Counted from the first letter of the stretch, positions 25,223 to 36,607 are shown. The stretch is 64,000 bases of DNA from Atlantibacter subterraneus (GCF_007570865.1 NZ_VLPS01000007.1:124001-188000); one strand, 5' to 3'. Notes: generated by a model from the sequence alone, not told the origin. Numbers and translations are program-made.

Positions 25223-25820
25223 GCTTTCTTTTCAGCTTGTGCCAGATTTTGGTTTCCTGTCCGCGCCATAAGCGCTGAATATTGTCGTGATGACGCAGCA
25301 AAATCAGGCAGGAGAGCATCGAAACCGGGAAGGTAAACTGGGGTTTAAACCACCAGACGTAAAACGGGGCGATTAACGCGCTGACAATAGCGCCGACCGA
25401 GGAGTAGCCGCTAAGCAACACGCTCAGCAGCCAGGTGCCTGCCATTACGCCGGTGAGATCCCAGCCGATAGGGGCAATCGCACCAAACGCCGTTGCGACG
25501 CCTTTGCCGCCGCGAAAGCCAAAGAACACCGGCCAGATATGGCCGAGGCAGGCGGCAATGGCGACTAAGCCTAACCAGAACGGAGAGAGACCGAGCGCGT
25601 AGGCACCCCAGACGGGCAGCATGCCTTTCAGCACGTCGAAAATCAGTACCGCTACGGCTGCTCCCTTGCCACCTATGCGTAAGACGTTGGTCGCCCCGGG
25701 GTTGCCGGAACCGCTATCACGCGGGTCGGGTAAACCTGCGATACGGCAGACCAAAATGGCGCTGGAAATTGAGCCGCAAAGGTACGCAAGGAGGATCATT
25801 CCAGGCGCGATTGCACTCAT
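25203..25820 (-). CDS. plsY: Acyl-phosphate glycerol-3-phosphate acyltransferase
   Basis: First acylation of phospholipid synthesis from acyl phosphate. It has 205 residues from the ATG at 25820 ([17 protein letters not shown]), the E. coli length; the frame open to 25967 has no good start. Several membrane helices are visible. Conserved active-site loops are [28 protein letters not shown], the glycine-rich [14 protein letters not shown] and the C-terminal RHHDNIQRL. The C terminus is a basic tail ([11 protein letters not shown]). It is divergent from folB, with only about 100 bp between the starts. Confidence 0.97.
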   Translation of the reverse strand: MSAIAPGMILLAYLCGSISSAILVCRIAGLPDPRDSGSGNPGATNVLRIGGKGAAVAVLIFDVLKGMLPVWGAYALGLSPFWLGLVAIAACLGHIWPVFFGFRGGKGVATAFGAIAPIGWDLTGVMAGTWLLSVLLSGYSSVGAIVSALIAPFYVWWFKPQFTFPVSMLSCLILLRHHDNIQRLWRGQETKIWHKLKRKQKKEER

Positions 25821-25926
25821 AACGCTGTTCCGTTTTGAAAATGTCGTTTTATTCTCTGCATCTGTGGATAATACGCATAATTTGCCGGAAGTGGTATCCG
25901 GGTGCGCTAAAAACAGGCAGGTGATG

Positions 25927-26295
25927 ATGGATATAGTATTTATAGAGCAACTTTCGATAATCACCACTATCGGTGTTTACGACTGGGAGCAAACCATCGA
26001 ACAGAAGTTAATGTTCGATATCGAAATGGCCTGGGACAACCGTCCGGCGGGAAAAAGCGACGATGTGGCGGATTGCCTGAGCTATGCCGACGTCAGCGAG
26101 GCCATCATCAGCCACGTTCAGGGCGGCAAATTTGCGCTGGTGGAGCGTGTGGCGGAAGAGGTAGCTGAGCTATTGCTCACCCGTTTCAATACGCCGTGGG
26201 TAAAAATTAAACTCAGCAAGCCTGGCGCGGTGGCGCAGGCGGCCAGCGTGGGCGTAATCATTCAGCGTGGCCATAATCCTAATCAAATCATTTAA
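25927..26295 (+). CDS. folB: Dihydroneopterin aldolase
   Basis: Cleaves 7,8-dihydroneopterin to hydroxymethyl-dihydropterin and glycolaldehyde in folate synthesis. It has 122 residues from the third of three tandem start-like codons (GTG ATG ATG at 25921-25927), giving the conserved N terminus [22 protein letters not shown] in its first 20 or so residues. [10 protein letters not shown] and [16 protein letters not shown] are family signatures (the Tyr and Glu of the active site), and [11 protein letters not shown] ends the fold. It is upstream of uppP, with an intrinsic terminator between them. Confidence 0.96.
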   Translation: MDIVFIEQLSIITTIGVYDWEQTIEQKLMFDIEMAWDNRPAGKSDDVADCLSYADVSEAIISHVQGGKFALVERVAEEVAELLLTRFNTPWVKIKLSKPGAVAQAASVGVIIQRGHNPNQII

Positions 26296-26349
26296 GTTAA
26301 TAATTTTTAAACCTAACGCAGCGATATCTGTCTTATAGCTCGGGCTTTT

Positions 26350-26382
26350 ACGGCAAGCGCGTTGCGCCCGCCGTTTTTTTTT
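26350..26382 (+). terminator. Terminator between folB and uppP
   Basis: GC-rich hairpin beginning ACGGCAAGCGCG and closing GCCCGCCGT, followed by T9. Alternative pairings (GCAA/TTGC inside) give the same overall structure. It lies just upstream of the uppP ribosome site. Confidence 0.7.
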
Positions 26383-26410
26383 GATTTTTTTTGGGGTACG
26401 AGGACATTTC

Positions 26411-27229
26411 ATGGGCGATTTGCATTCGCTGGTCATTGCGGCGATTCTCGGCGTAGTTGAAGGTTTAACCGAGTTTCTGCCGGTTTCCAGCACCGGGCAT
26501 ATGATTATCGTGGGCCATCTTCTGGGCTTTGAAGGGGAAACGGCCAAGACGTTTGAAGTGGTCATTCAGTTGGGGTCGATCCTGGCGGTGGTGGTGATGT
26601 TCTGGCGTCGCTTGTTCAGTCTCATCGGCATTCATTTTGGTCGACCCTCTCATGAGGGAATGGGGCGGGGTCGCCTGTCATTGATCCATATCTTGCTGGG
26701 GATGATCCCTGCCGTAGTGTTGGGACTGGTACTTCACGATCTGATTAAATCGCTGTTTAACCCGATCAACGTGATGTACGCGCTGGTCGTGGGCGGGGTG
26801 TTGCTGATTGCGGCGGAACTCTTTAAGCCTAAAGAGCCGCGTGCGCCCGGCCTGGATGATATGACGTACCGCCAGGCCTTCGCTATCGGCTGCTTCCAGT
26901 GCCTGGCGCTGTGGCCGGGCTTTTCGCGTTCCGGCGCAACGATATCCGGCGGGATGCTGGTGGGCGTCAGCCGTTACGCAGCATCGGAATTCTCGTTCTT
27001 ACTGGCGGTGCCGATGATGATGGGCGCGACGGCGCTCGATCTGTATAAGAGCTACCACTTCCTGACGGCAGCCGATATTCCTATGTTCGCCGTAGGTTTT
27101 GTCACTGCGTTTCTGGTGGCGCTGGTGGCTATCAAAACCTTCCTGCAAATCATCAAGCGGATTTCGTTTATTCCGTTCGCCATCTACCGCTTTATCGTCG
27201 CGGCGGCAGTTTACGTGGTCTTTATGTGA
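26411..27229 (+). CDS. uppP: Undecaprenyl-diphosphatase
   Basis: Dephosphorylates undecaprenyl diphosphate to recycle the lipid carrier of peptidoglycan and O-antigen; overexpression gives bacitracin resistance (old name bacA). It has 272 residues from the ATG at 26411, which follows GAGGAC. About eight membrane helices. The two catalytic motifs are seen: [19 protein letters not shown] (E-rich, with the SSTGH loop) and [15 protein letters not shown]. It is convergent with cca, 16 bp apart, as in E. coli. Confidence 0.97.
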   Translation: MGDLHSLVIAAILGVVEGLTEFLPVSSTGHMIIVGHLLGFEGETAKTFEVVIQLGSILAVVVMFWRRLFSLIGIHFGRPSHEGMGRGRLSLIHILLGMIPAVVLGLVLHDLIKSLFNPINVMYALVVGGVLLIAAELFKPKEPRAPGLDDMTYRQAFAIGCFQCLALWPGFSRSGATISGGMLVGVSRYAASEFSFLLAVPMMMGATALDLYKSYHFLTAADIPMFAVGFVTAFLVALVAIKTFLQIIKRISFIPFAIYRFIVAAAVYVVFM

Positions 27230-27245
27230 TGTCACGCCCCCGGCT

Positions 27246-28481
27246 TCAGGGCTGGGGGCAGCGCTCAGCTTTCCATTGCGCGACCGCTCTGATGCGCCGT
27301 TTGGTTAGCTCTTCGCGCACCTCGATGCCTTTAAACCCGTCTGCGACGACCTCTTTCGGCGACACCGCTTTCGCCACTTCCCAGGCTTCGCGCAACAACC
27401 GGCCTTGCGGATAATCACAGCCTTCAAAGCCCTGGCGTCCGCGCACATCCGCCTCGCTGGTTAAGGCAATTTGTTCCACGCGCTGGGGTTTGCGCCAGGC
27501 GTCGATAGAATCAAACAGCTTCACGATAGTTTTTGGCTGCAAAATCGGCAGGGTATGGATCAGATCGTGGAATTCCGCCACCAGTTTGGCGAGATCGCGG
27601 ATCTCGTTCGGCACCCGCAGCCGCTGGCAGATATTCTCAACCAGCGGAACGCCTGCCGGGCCATGTCCGTGATGGCGCGGCCAGAGGCGCGGCGGCGTCA
27701 GGCCTTTTCCCACATCATGCGTCAGCGTGGCGAAACGCACGTCTACATCCGGGCTGAGCATCGCCGCCATAGAGAGCGTCATCAGCACGTGCACGCCGGT
27801 GTCGATTTCCGGGTGCCACTTTTCCGGCGCGGGCACGCCAAACAGCGCATCCAGTTCCGGGAATAACACTTTCAGCGCCCCACAGTCGCGCAGCACTTTG
27901 AAAAAGATATGGGGATTATGGGAGCGCAGTGCGTTTTCAGTCTCTTTCCAGACCCGCTCCGGGGTGAGGTGAGCCAGTTCGCCGGCCTCGGTCATGTCCC
28001 GCATCAGCGCCTGGGTTTCTTCGGCGATAGTAAAATTGAGGTGGGCGAAGCGGGCGGCGAAACGCGCCACGCGCAGTACGCGCAGCGGGTCTTCATTGAA
28101 CGCGCCGGAAACGTGGCGCAGCAGTCGCTTTTCGATATCCGCACGCCCGTTATACGGGTCGACAAATTCGCCGTTTTCGTCCAGCGCGATGGCGTTAATC
28201 GTTAAATCGCGGCGCAGTAAATCCTGCTCAAGGGTGACGTCGGGCGCGGCATAGCAAACAAACCCGGTATAGCCGTAGCCGTTTTTCCGCTCGGTACGGG
28301 CGAGGGCGTACTCTTCACGCGTTTGCGGGTGCAAAAACACCGGGAAATCGCGCCCAACCTGTTGATAGCCCAGCTCAAGCATTTGGGCAGGCGTTGCGCC
28401 TACCACAACCCAGTCTCTGTCTTTAACCGGTAGCCCTAACAATCCATCACGTACTGCACCACCGACCAAATAGCTCTTCAC
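27246..28481 (-). CDS. cca: CCA-adding enzyme / phosphohydrolase
   Basis: Adds and repairs the CCA end of tRNAs and has 2'3'-cyclic phosphodiesterase activity. It has 411 residues from a GTG at 28481. GTG at 28487 is in frame, but the AGAGAGG ribosome site fits 28481 better. The nucleotidyltransferase head is [21 protein letters not shown] with [12 protein letters not shown] (catalytic Asp pair), then [11 protein letters not shown]. The C-terminal HD phosphohydrolase domain includes [14 protein letters not shown] and AEFHDLIH. It is very similar to E. coli Cca along its length. It is convergent with uppP and downstream of ygiM on the same strand. Confidence 0.97.
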   Translation of the reverse strand: MKSYLVGGAVRDGLLGLPVKDRDWVVVGATPAQMLELGYQQVGRDFPVFLHPQTREEYALARTERKNGYGYTGFVCYAAPDVTLEQDLLRRDLTINAIALDENGEFVDPYNGRADIEKRLLRHVSGAFNEDPLRVLRVARFAARFAHLNFTIAEETQALMRDMTEAGELAHLTPERVWKETENALRSHNPHIFFKVLRDCGALKVLFPELDALFGVPAPEKWHPEIDTGVHVLMTLSMAAMLSPDVDVRFATLTHDVGKGLTPPRLWPRHHGHGPAGVPLVENICQRLRVPNEIRDLAKLVAEFHDLIHTLPILQPKTIVKLFDSIDAWRKPQRVEQIALTSEADVRGRQGFEGCDYPQGRLLREAWEVAKAVSPKEVVADGFKGIEVREELTKRRIRAVAQWKAERCPQP

Positions 28482-28577
28482 CCACACCTCTCTTGTTCAC
28501 ATTAGCGTTGAGATAATACGTAAGTGTAGAGGAGAAGGCCAAGTAAAAGGGCAACCTGTATGGTTGCCCTTTGGGGA

Positions 28578-29198
28578 TTAATTCATCCAGCGGTCTTTCT
28601 TCTTGCGACGCGGGATCATATGCGGAAGCAGCAGGCCCAGCAGCAGACCAACGCCTAACACGCCGCCGCCGTACATAAACCACTGCATAATAATGGTGCG
28701 CTGCTTGTCGTCGAGTTGCAGATTCGCGGCGTTCACTTTCTTGCTCGCCACAATCAGCTCATTTTTCAGCTTTTGATTTTCATCTTTCAGGCCGTTAATA
28801 ATGCTGTCGCTGGCAGAAACCTTCTTCTGCATATCTGACGTGCGCTCATTCCAGGTCGCATCAATATTATTCAGCTTATCGGTCAGTGTTTTAACCTGAT
28901 TTTCCAGTTCCGGCACGCGGGTACGCAGGCTCGGTTCGGTATTCAGTTCTTTCAGCGGGATCCATGCGGTACGCCCGTTGCTGTCACGCACCTGGCCATA
29001 ATTCGTTGACTCATTGGTCTGCAATAACGTGACGGCTTCACCCGCGTTAAGTGAGCCCACAAGGCGATAATTATCGCCAGGGCCGCTGCGAACCCAGGTG
29101 GTCAGTTCATCGGAAACGTAGCGTTTCTCTTCGCTATGGGCCACAGTAGAAACGCTAAGCGCGAATAAAGTCAGGCAAATCAGGCGTAATTTAGGCAT
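28578..29198 (-). CDS. ygiM: SH3-domain membrane protein YgiM
   Basis: 206 residues from the ATG at 29198 (MPKLRLICLTLFALSVSTVA), as in E. coli; the longer frame is not supported. A Sec signal peptide (cleavage near AHS) is followed by a bacterial SH3 domain (about 25-95, WVRSGPGDNYRLVGSLNAGE). Next is a coiled coil of about 80 residues (LENQVKTLTDKLNN to VNAANLQLDDKQ). One C-terminal transmembrane helix (MYGGGVLGVGLLLGLLLP) and a basic tail (RRKKKDRW) follow. The domain order suggests a periplasmic sensor or scaffold anchored in the inner membrane. Its function is not established. It lies upstream of cca and divergent from ygiF. Confidence 0.92.
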   Translation of the reverse strand: MPKLRLICLTLFALSVSTVAHSEEKRYVSDELTTWVRSGPGDNYRLVGSLNAGEAVTLLQTNESTNYGQVRDSNGRTAWIPLKELNTEPSLRTRVPELENQVKTLTDKLNNIDATWNERTSDMQKKVSASDSIINGLKDENQKLKNELIVASKKVNAANLQLDDKQRTIIMQWFMYGGGVLGVGLLLGLLLPHMIPRRKKKDRWMN

Positions 29199-29442
29199 CA
29201 GGTCTTCATTAATCGTTTTTCGTGGGATGATAGTAGTGCAACAGTTTGACGATGCGAAGCGCAAACCTGAATGAGAATCATCCTGGTACATCAGTGACTG
29301 GCGCACAGCCAAAGGGTTTGTTGCTCGTCTAAAACGCCTTCGGCGTGGCATTTTAGCGGAAAATACTATCTACTGACAAAAAACAGGCCCGTAAGTTCGC
29401 CGGACATTCGCACCGGTGTGACGCAACCGTAAGTAAAAGGCT

Positions 29443-30744
29443 ATGGCACAAGAAATCGAACTCAAATTTATCGTACAACCCGAGGTCCTTGAGGCCGTGC
29501 GCAACGTCCTTAATGGGCTTTCCGGCGAACATCACGCTCCCCGTCAGTTACACAACGTTTACTACGAAACGCCTGATAACCAGTTACGGAATCATGGCAC
29601 TGGATTGCGGGTGCGTGGGGACAATGGCCGCTACGAAATGACCGTGAAAACTGCGGGACGTGTCGTTGGAGGCGTTCATCAGCATCCGGAATACAATGTC
29701 GCGCTGGACAGCGCCGAGCTGGATTTAGCACGTTTCCCGGCGGACATCTGGCCGGATGGGCTGACGGCTGATACCCTGCAAAGCCAGGTTCGCCCGCTGT
29801 TCAGCACTGATTTTCAGCGCGAGAAGTGGGTGGTTACTCACGGTGAAAGCCGCATTGAGTTGGCGCTCGATCGTGGCGAGGTGAAAGCGGGAGAGCACAG
29901 CGAGCCGCTGTGCGAGCTGGAAATGGAACTGCTGGAAGGCCAGTTAGCGGATATTTTAAAACTGGCGCGCCAGCTGGTGGCGGTCCCCGGCCTGCGCCAG
30001 GGCAGCCTGAGCAAGGCCGCACGTGGTTATCATCTGGCCCAGGGCAACGCCCTGCGGGCAATCCAGCCGCTGACGGTGATCGCTATGCAGCCGAAAGCGA
30101 CCGTTGAGCAGGGGCTGCAAACGGCGCTGGAAGCCGCGCTATCCCACTGGCAGTACCATGAAGAGTTGTGGGTGCGCGGAAATACCCTGGCGAAATCGCA
30201 GGTCCAGCAGGCCATCGGCCTGGTTCGCCATATTCTGGCGCTGTTCGGCGGCGTTGTTCCAAGGAAAGCGAGCGCTCGCTTACGTGATTTACTGACCCAG
30301 TGCGAAGTGTCGCTGGTCTCGGACGCCTCGGCGGAAACCCTCGCATTCGGCAGTGAAATCAGCACCGCGAAACTGGCGTTGACCGAATGGCTGTTGACCC
30401 AGGGCTGGCAGCCGTTTATCGATGAAAAAGACCGCCGCAAGCTCGATGATTCCTTTAAGCGCTACGCCGATATCCATCTGTCGCGCCACGCCGCTGAGCT
30501 TAAACAGGCGTTTTTACAATCCTGCGGCGAACGCTACCGCGATCAATTACCGCGTTTATACCGCGAGCTGGACGCTATCCGCACCCTGGCGGGCGTTTAC
30601 CCTGGCGAGGCGGCGCTTGACTGGATCGATACCTGGGACGCCCTGCGTCACGCTATCGAAAACGGCTTACGCAGTGATATCGAATCTCTGCGTCATGAAG
30701 CGATCGCACAATCGCCGTTCTGGCTGCACAGCGGAAAAAAATAA
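29443..30744 (+). CDS. ygiF: Inorganic triphosphatase YgiF (CYTH-CHAD)
   Basis: Hydrolyses inorganic tripolyphosphate. It has 433 residues, equal to E. coli YgiF. The N-terminal CYTH domain (about 1-200) starts with the EIELKF metal-binding motif; residues LRVRGDNGRYEMTVKT and CELEMELLEG supply other tunnel residues. The C-terminal CHAD domain (about 220-430) is rich in His and Arg and contains RRKLDDSFKRYADIHLSRHA. It is followed by glnE after 12 bp, so ygiF-glnE is a conserved operon. Physiological role is unclear, but adjacency to the nitrogen-regulation enzyme GlnE is conserved in enterobacteria. Confidence 0.95.
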   Translation: MAQEIELKFIVQPEVLEAVRNVLNGLSGEHHAPRQLHNVYYETPDNQLRNHGTGLRVRGDNGRYEMTVKTAGRVVGGVHQHPEYNVALDSAELDLARFPADIWPDGLTADTLQSQVRPLFSTDFQREKWVVTHGESRIELALDRGEVKAGEHSEPLCELEMELLEGQLADILKLARQLVAVPGLRQGSLSKAARGYHLAQGNALRAIQPLTVIAMQPKATVEQGLQTALEAALSHWQYHEELWVRGNTLAKSQVQQAIGLVRHILALFGGVVPRKASARLRDLLTQCEVSLVSDASAETLAFGSEISTAKLALTEWLLTQGWQPFIDEKDRRKLDDSFKRYADIHLSRHAAELKQAFLQSCGERYRDQLPRLYRELDAIRTLAGVYPGEAALDWIDTWDALRHAIENGLRSDIESLRHEAIAQSPFWLHSGKK

Positions 30745-30756
30745 AAGGACGCCACC

Positions 30757-33597
30757 ATGATGCCGCTCTCACCTTTACTGCAGCAACACGCTGAAAACGT
30801 GCTGGCTAACCTGCCTGAGCCGTTATCGGGCCTTGCGCTGGACCAGGACGCGCAGGCGATGCTGGCATTCAGCGATTTCGTGCGCGACGGGCTGGCCGCG
30901 CATCCCGAATGGCTGGACGAGCTGCGCGGCAGGCCGCCGGAAGCCGACGAAGAACGCCATTACGCGCTCTGGCTTCAGGAGGCATTGCAGGAGGTGAGCG
31001 ATGAGGCGCAACTGATGCGTACGCTGCGCCAGTTCCGGCGGCGGATCATGGTGCGTATCGCCTGGGCGCAAACCCTGAATCTGGTTGCCACCCAGGGCAC
31101 GCTGGCGCAGCTCAGCGTGCTGGCCGAAACGCTGATTGTCGCCGCGCGCGACTGGCTGTGGGCATCCTGCTGTCGCGAGTGGGGCACGCCGTGCAATGCG
31201 CAGGGCGAGCCGCAGCCGCTGATGATCCTCGGCATGGGCAAACTCGGCGGCGGTGAACTCAATTTTTCTTCTGATATTGACCTGATCTTCGCCTGGCCGG
31301 AAAACGGCGTTACCCAGGGCGGGCGGCGCGAGCTGGATAACGCGCAGTTCTTTACCCGCATGGGCCAGCGGCTGATCAAAGTGCTCGATCAGCCGACCCA
31401 GGATGGCTTCGTTTACCGGGTGGATATGCGCCTGCGCCCGTTCGGCGACAGCGGCCCGCTGGTGCTGAGCTTTGCGGCGCTGGAGGATTATTACCAGGAG
31501 CAGGGGCGCGACTGGGAACGCTACGCCATGGTAAAAGCGCGCATTATGGGCGACAAAGACGATCGCTGGAGCCAGGAGCTGCGCGCCATGCTGCGTCCGT
31601 TTGTCTTCCGCCGCTATATCGATTTCAGCGTGATCCAGTCGCTGCGTAATATGAAAGGGATGATCGCTCGCGAAGTGCGGCGGCGCGGCCTGACCGACAA
31701 TATTAAGCTGGGTGCGGGTGGCATCCGTGAAACCGAGTTTATCGTCCAGGTGTTCCAGTTGATTCGCGGTGGACGCGAGCCGTCGCTGCAATCACGCTCG
31801 CTACTGCCGACGCTGGAGGCCATCGACGCGCTCCATCTGCTGCCAGCGGGCGATGCACAACAGTTACGCGGCGCTTATCTGTTTCTGCGCCGCCTCGAAA
31901 ACCTGCTGCAAAGCATTAATGACGAGCAGACCCAGACGCTGCCGGGCGATGAACTGAATCGCGCGCGCCTGGCCTGGGCGATGGGCGAGCCCGACTGGGC
32001 GGCGCTCCAGGCAACGTTAGCCAGCCATATGACGGCGGTGCGGCACATATTTAACGAACTGATTGGCGATGACGAGCCCGACGCCGGCGAAGATAAACTG
32101 GCCGAAGGCTGGCGCGAACTGTGGCAGGACGCGCACGATGCGGATGTTACGAGCCCGGTGTTAAGCCATCTTGATAGCGACAGCCAGCGTCAGGTCATCG
32201 CGTTGGCGGCGGATTTCCGCAAAGAGGTGGACAAACGCACCATCGGCCCGCGTGGACGCCACGTGCTGGATCTGCTGATGCCGCGCCTGCTAAGCGAAGT
32301 GTGCGCCATGCCGATGCCCGCGGTCCCGCTGGGGCGCATCACGCCGCTGCTGTTGGGCATCGTGACCCGCACCACGTATCTGGAACTGCTTACCGAATTC
32401 CCCGGTGCGCTGAAGCATCTTATCCGGCTGTGCGCCGCCTCGCCGATGATCGCCGGGCAGCTGGCGCGTTATCCGCTGCTGCTCGATGAGCTGCTCGATC
32501 CAAATACCCTTTATCAGCCGACGGCCACCAATGCTTATCGCGATGAGCTGCGCCAGTATTTGCTGCGCGTTCCGGAAGACGACGAAGAGCAGCAGCTTGA
32601 AGCGATGCGCCAGTTTAAACAGGCCCAGTTGCTGCGCGTGGCGGCGGCGGATATCGCCGGAACTCTGCCGGTGATGAAAGTGAGCGATCACTTAACGTGG
32701 CTGGCGGAAGCGATGATCGACGCGGTGGTACAGCAGGCGTGGACCCTGATGGTGGCGCGTTACGGCACGCCGACGCATCTTCAGGGCCGGGAAGGGCGCG
32801 GTTTCGCCGTGGTGGGCTATGGCAAACTGGGCGGCTGGGAGCTGGGATACAGCTCCGATCTCGACCTGGTGTTCCTGCACGATTGCCCGGCAGACGTGAT
32901 GACCGACGGCGAGCGCGAGATCGATGGCCGCCAGTTCTATCTGCGGCTTGCCCAGCGCATCATGCACCTGTTCAGCACCCGCACCTCGTCCGGCATCTTG
33001 TATGAAGTGGACGCCCGGCTGCGTCCGTCCGGCGCGGCGGGAATGCTGGTGACTACCGTGGAGTCCTTCGCGGATTATCAGCAAAACGAGGCCTGGACCT
33101 GGGAGCATCAGGCGCTGGTGCGCGCCCGCGTGGTCTACGGCGATCCGCAGCTGTGCCGGGATTTTGACGCCATCCGCCGCCAGATTTTGTGTAAACCGCG
33201 TGACGGCGACGCGTTACAAACCGAAGTGCGCGAAATGCGTGAGAAAATGCGCGCCCACCTTGGCAATAAGCATAAAGACCGCTTTGATATTAAAGCCGAT
33301 GAGGGCGGAATTACCGATATTGAGTTTATTACCCAGTATCTGGTGCTGCGCTATTCTCACGATGCGCCGAAGCTGACCCGCTGGTCTGATAACGTGCGCA
33401 TCCTCGAGTTGCTGGCACAGAATGACATCATGCCGGAGCAGGAAGCGCGCGCGCTGACCCACGCTTACGTCACGCTGCGCGATGAGCTACACCATCTGGC
33501 GCTTCAGGAGCTACCCGGCCACGTAGAGCCCGGCGCGTTTCAGGCGGAGCGCCAGCAGGTTATCCAAAGCTGGGCGGCATGGCTGGGCAAGGCATAA
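30757..33597 (+). CDS. glnE: Glutamine synthetase adenylyltransferase/adenylyl-removing enzyme
   Basis: Switches glutamine synthetase activity by adenylylating or deadenylylating it in response to PII and glutamine. It has 946 residues, the same as in E. coli. Two nucleotidyltransferase domains are clear: the N-terminal adenylyl-removing site [20 protein letters not shown] and the C-terminal adenylylation site [20 protein letters not shown], each followed by the helical linker domains. [16 protein letters not shown] and [15 protein letters not shown] are paired motifs after each domain. It is translated after ygiF (12 bp) and is followed by hldE with 66 bp between. Confidence 0.97.
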   Translation: MMPLSPLLQQHAENVLANLPEPLSGLALDQDAQAMLAFSDFVRDGLAAHPEWLDELRGRPPEADEERHYALWLQEALQEVSDEAQLMRTLRQFRRRIMVRIAWAQTLNLVATQGTLAQLSVLAETLIVAARDWLWASCCREWGTPCNAQGEPQPLMILGMGKLGGGELNFSSDIDLIFAWPENGVTQGGRRELDNAQFFTRMGQRLIKVLDQPTQDGFVYRVDMRLRPFGDSGPLVLSFAALEDYYQEQGRDWERYAMVKARIMGDKDDRWSQELRAMLRPFVFRRYIDFSVIQSLRNMKGMIAREVRRRGLTDNIKLGAGGIRETEFIVQVFQLIRGGREPSLQSRSLLPTLEAIDALHLLPAGDAQQLRGAYLFLRRLENLLQSINDEQTQTLPGDELNRARLAWAMGEPDWAALQATLASHMTAVRHIFNELIGDDEPDAGEDKLAEGWRELWQDAHDADVTSPVLSHLDSDSQRQVIALAADFRKEVDKRTIGPRGRHVLDLLMPRLLSEVCAMPMPAVPLGRITPLLLGIVTRTTYLELLTEFPGALKHLIRLCAASPMIAGQLARYPLLLDELLDPNTLYQPTATNAYRDELRQYLLRVPEDDEEQQLEAMRQFKQAQLLRVAAADIAGTLPVMKVSDHLTWLAEAMIDAVVQQAWTLMVARYGTPTHLQGREGRGFAVVGYGKLGGWELGYSSDLDLVFLHDCPADVMTDGEREIDGRQFYLRLAQRIMHLFSTRTSSGILYEVDARLRPSGAAGMLVTTVESFADYQQNEAWTWEHQALVRARVVYGDPQLCRDFDAIRRQILCKPRDGDALQTEVREMREKMRAHLGNKHKDRFDIKADEGGITDIEFITQYLVLRYSHDAPKLTRWSDNVRILELLAQNDIMPEQEARALTHAYVTLRDELHHLALQELPGHVEPGAFQAERQQVIQSWAAWLGKA

Positions 33598-33663
33598 AAA
33601 TGTGTACGCAGGGAATTGTGCTATTATCCCGCGCAAATTTGGTATCTCTCAGGAGAGTCTGGA

Positions 33664-35097
33664 ATGAAAGTAACGCTGCCCGAGTTTGAACGCGCAGGCG
33701 TCATGGTGGTGGGCGATGTCATGCTCGATCGCTACTGGTATGGCCCCACCAGCCGTATCTCCCCGGAAGCCCCGGTCCCGGTGGTCAAAGTCGATAATAT
33801 CGAAGAACGCCCCGGCGGTGCGGCGAACGTGGCGATGAACATCGCTTCGCTGGGCGCGCACTCCCGTCTGGTTGGCCTGACCGGCATCGACGATGCGGCG
33901 CGGGCGCTGAGCCAGGCGCTGGCTAACGTTAACGTGAAATGTGATTTTGTGTCGGTGCCGACTCACCCGACCATTACCAAACTGCGGGTACTGTCCCGTA
34001 ACCAACAGCTGATCCGCCTGGATTTCGAAGAAGGATTTGAAGGCGTTGATCCGGAGCCGCTGCACGAGCGCATCAACCAGGCGTTGGGCAATATCGGCGC
34101 GCTGGTGCTGTCTGACTACGCCAAAGGCGCGCTGGCCAGCGTCCAGCAGATGATCCAACTGGCGCGCAAAGCAGGCGTCCCGGTGCTGATCGACCCGAAA
34201 GGCACCGATTTTGAACGCTACCGCGGCGCGACGCTGCTGACGCCGAACCTGTCTGAATTTGAAGCCGTAGTCGGGAAATGCAAAACCGACGCGGAAATCG
34301 TTGAGCGCGGCATGAAGCTGGTGGCGGATTATGACCTCAGCGCGCTACTGATCACCCGTTCAGAGCAGGGCATGAGCCTACTGCAACCGGGTAAAGATCC
34401 GCTGCACCTGCCGACCCAGGCGCAGGAAGTGTATGACGTGACCGGCGCGGGCGATACCGTGATCGGCGTGCTGGCGGCCACCCTTGCGGCGGGTAACTCG
34501 CTGGAAGAAGCCTGCTTCTTCGCTAACGCGGCGGCGGGTGTGGTGGTGGGTAAACTCGGTACTTCTACCGTGTCGCCCATCGAGCTGGAAAACGCGGTAC
34601 GAGGTCGTGCCGATTCCGGTTTTGGCGTGATGGACGAAGAGGCGCTGAAACTGGCTGTCGCCGCGGCGCGCAAACGCGGCGAGAAAGTCGTGATGACCAA
34701 CGGCGTGTTCGACATTCTCCACGCCGGGCACGTGTCCTATCTGGCTAACGCCCGCAAGCTGGGCGACCGTTTGATTGTCGCGGTCAACAGCGACGCCTCC
34801 ACCAAACGCCTGAAAGGCGAAACCCGCCCGGTGAACCCGCTGGAACAGCGGATGATCGTGCTGGGCGCGCTGGAAGCCGTGGACTGGGTGGTGTCGTTTG
34901 AGGAAGATACGCCGCAGCGCCTGATCGCCGGGATCCTGCCTGACCTGCTGGTCAAAGGCGGCGACTACAAACCGGAACAGATCGCGGGCAGTGAAGAGGT
35001 CTGGGCCAACGGCGGCGAGGTGATGGTACTGAACTTCGAAGACGGCTGTTCAACCACTAACATCATTAAAAAGATCCAGAAAGACAGCGCTAAATAA
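33664..35097 (+). CDS. hldE: Bifunctional heptose-7-phosphate kinase/heptose-1-phosphate adenylyltransferase
   Basis: Two steps of ADP-heptose synthesis for the LPS inner core. It has 477 residues from the ATG at 33664, which follows CAGGAGA. The N-terminal PfkB kinase domain (about 1-320) has [29 protein letters not shown] and the catalytic [15 protein letters not shown]. The C-terminal cytidylyltransferase-like domain (about 340-477) has [17 protein letters not shown], with the HxGH nucleotide site, and ends [14 protein letters not shown]. It ends at a strong terminator shared with ubiK. Loss would give deep-rough LPS. Confidence 0.97.
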   Translation: MKVTLPEFERAGVMVVGDVMLDRYWYGPTSRISPEAPVPVVKVDNIEERPGGAANVAMNIASLGAHSRLVGLTGIDDAARALSQALANVNVKCDFVSVPTHPTITKLRVLSRNQQLIRLDFEEGFEGVDPEPLHERINQALGNIGALVLSDYAKGALASVQQMIQLARKAGVPVLIDPKGTDFERYRGATLLTPNLSEFEAVVGKCKTDAEIVERGMKLVADYDLSALLITRSEQGMSLLQPGKDPLHLPTQAQEVYDVTGAGDTVIGVLAATLAAGNSLEEACFFANAAAGVVVGKLGTSTVSPIELENAVRGRADSGFGVMDEEALKLAVAAARKRGEKVVMTNGVFDILHAGHVSYLANARKLGDRLIVAVNSDASTKRLKGETRPVNPLEQRMIVLGALEAVDWVVSFEEDTPQRLIAGILPDLLVKGGDYKPEQIAGSEEVWANGGEVMVLNFEDGCSTTNIIKKIQKDSAK

Positions 35098-35101
35098 AAC
35101 C

Positions 35102-35132
35102 AATCGGGCCTTCATAGAAGGCCCGATTTTTT
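35102..35132. terminator. Bidirectional terminator between hldE and ubiK
   Basis: 12 bp stem AATCGGGCCTTC (35102-35113) / GAAGGCCCGATT (35117-35128), loop ATA, T-run following. It overlaps the ubiK stop by two bases. Confidence 0.9.
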
Positions 35133-35475
35133 ACTGCGGTTTTTCGTCATCAATCGGCGGAACCGCTGGCGCAGGCTGGATCACGTCCACCGGCGGGATA
35201 GCCGGCGCTGGCGCAGCAGATTGTTCCACTGGCGTATTGCGGCTTTCCAGCGCGCTGATACGCTGTTCCAGCGCCGCCAGCTTCTCGCGGGTGCGCAGCA
35301 GCACCTGAGTCTGTACATCAAATTCTTCACGGCTGACAAGGTCGAGACGCGTCAACTGCGACTGTAAAACCTGGCGGATTTTCTTTTCAACATCATCCCC
35401 GAATTCACGAATGCCTTTTGGCATGGATTCATGAACCTGGCGGGCAATCTGCTCAATTTTCTTCGGGTCAATCAT
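35131..35475 (-). CDS. ubiK: Ubiquinone biosynthesis accessory factor UbiK
   Basis: Small cytosolic protein of 114 residues that helps assemble the aerobic ubiquinone-synthesis complex with UbiJ. The N-terminal 80 residues ([52 protein letters not shown]) match the membrane-fusogenic coiled-coil family formerly called YqiC. The remaining tail is Pro/Ala-rich ([11 protein letters not shown]) and likely disordered. It is convergent with hldE; the promoter side faces the FMN riboswitch region, with about 160 bp between the start and the riboswitch. Confidence 0.93.
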   Translation of the reverse strand: MIDPKKIEQIARQVHESMPKGIREFGDDVEKKIRQVLQSQLTRLDLVSREEFDVQTQVLLRTREKLAALEQRISALESRNTPVEQSAAPAPAIPPVDVIQPAPAVPPIDDEKPQ

Positions 35476-35636
35476 GGCGGTTTCCCAGTGCGTGAGTTAC
35501 ATAACCTCTTATTGTAATGCCTGTTTCCGGGAGGAGAAACCGGAAATGTATGAATCTAAGTAATAGCACAAACCGATTTATTTAGGCTGCTGAATACATT
35601 GCCGACAATAGTCATTGGCGTTATAGTAATCCCGCT

Positions 35637-35783
35637 TATTCTCAGGGCGGGGCGAAATTCCCCACCGGCGGTAAATCAGCTTAGGCTGAAAGCCCGCGAG
35701 CGCTTCAGGAGCAATCCTGAAGGTCAGCAGATCCGGTGTAATTCCGGGGCCGACGGTTAAAGTCCGGATGGGAGAGAGTAACG
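35637..35783 (+). ncRNA. FMN riboswitch (RFN element) of ribB
   Basis: The conserved RFN core is evident: TCTCAGGGCGGGGCGAAATT, CCCCACCGGCGGTAAATC, the AGCCCGCGAGCG segment, a variable hairpin GCTTCAGGAGCAATCCTGAAGG, then GATCCGGTGTAATTCCGGGG, CCGACGGTTAAAGTCCGGAT and GGGAGAG. It lies about 110 bp upstream of ribB. The intervening sequence (CGGGCATACGGCCC, then a T-run near 35814) can form the expression-platform hairpin. FMN binding should repress riboflavin synthesis; in E. coli the leader is also the sRNA SroG. Confidence 0.96.
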
Positions 35784-35892
35784 ATCAAGTCGGGCATACG
35801 GCCCACTCACGTTATTTTTTTGCCGTTTTACGACGGCACTCCTAAGACCGCCCTGATTCTGGTAACCATAATTTTAATGAGGTTTTTTTACC

Positions 35893-36546
35893 ATGAATCA
35901 GACGCTTCTTTCCTCTTTCGGTACCGCATTTGAACGCGTAGAACACGCTCTGACCGCTTTGCGCGAAGGCCGTGGCGTGATGGTGCTCGATGATGAAGAC
36001 CGTGAAAACGAAGGCGATATGATTTTCGCCGCCGAAACCATGACCGTTGAACAAATGGCGCTGACTATTCGCCACGGCAGCGGCATTGTGTGCCTGTGCA
36101 TTACCGAAGATCGCCGTCAGCAGCTCGACCTGCCGATGATGGTTGAAAACAACACCAGCGCGTACGGCACCGGTTTTACCGTGACCATCGAAGCCGCGCA
36201 CGGCGTGAGCACCGGCGTTTCCGCCGCGGACCGCGTTACCACCATCCGCGCTGCTATCGCTGATGACGCGAAACCTTCCGATCTGAACCGTCCGGGCCAC
36301 GTGTTCCCGCTGCGCGCGCAGAGCGGCGGTGTATTGACCCGCGGCGGCCATACCGAAGCCACTATCGATCTGGTGACGCTGGCAGGTTTCAAACCGGCTG
36401 GCGTACTGTGCGAACTGACCAACGATGACGGCTCTATGGCGCGCGCGCCGGAGTGCATCGACTTCGCCGTGAAGCACCAGATGGCGGTCGTGACCATTGA
36501 AGATCTGGTGGCTTACCGCCAGCAGCACGAGCGTAAAGCCAGCTAA
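35893..36546 (+). CDS. ribB: 3,4-dihydroxy-2-butanone 4-phosphate synthase
   Basis: Converts ribulose 5-phosphate to the four-carbon precursor of riboflavin. It has 217 residues as in E. coli, single domain without the GTP cyclohydrolase II fusion found elsewhere. Signature motifs include [18 protein letters not shown] (acidic metal-binding loop), [25 protein letters not shown] and [12 protein letters not shown]. It is regulated by the upstream FMN riboswitch and terminated by a hairpin shared with the convergent zupT. Confidence 0.98.
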   Translation: MNQTLLSSFGTAFERVEHALTALREGRGVMVLDDEDRENEGDMIFAAETMTVEQMALTIRHGSGIVCLCITEDRRQQLDLPMMVENNTSAYGTGFTVTIEAAHGVSTGVSAADRVTTIRAAIADDAKPSDLNRPGHVFPLRAQSGGVLTRGGHTEATIDLVTLAGFKPAGVLCELTNDDGSMARAPECIDFAVKHQMAVVTIEDLVAYRQQHERKAS

Positions 36547-36563
36547 TTCTTCAGGCAGATAAT

Positions 36564-36594
36564 AAAAAACCCGGTTACATCAACCGGGTTTTTT
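36564..36594. terminator. Bidirectional terminator between ribB and zupT
   Basis: AACCCGGTT (36568-36576) / AACCGGGTT (36582-36590), with A6 before and T6 after. Confidence 0.9.
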
Positions 36595-36607
36595 ACGTCC
36601 AGAGCAA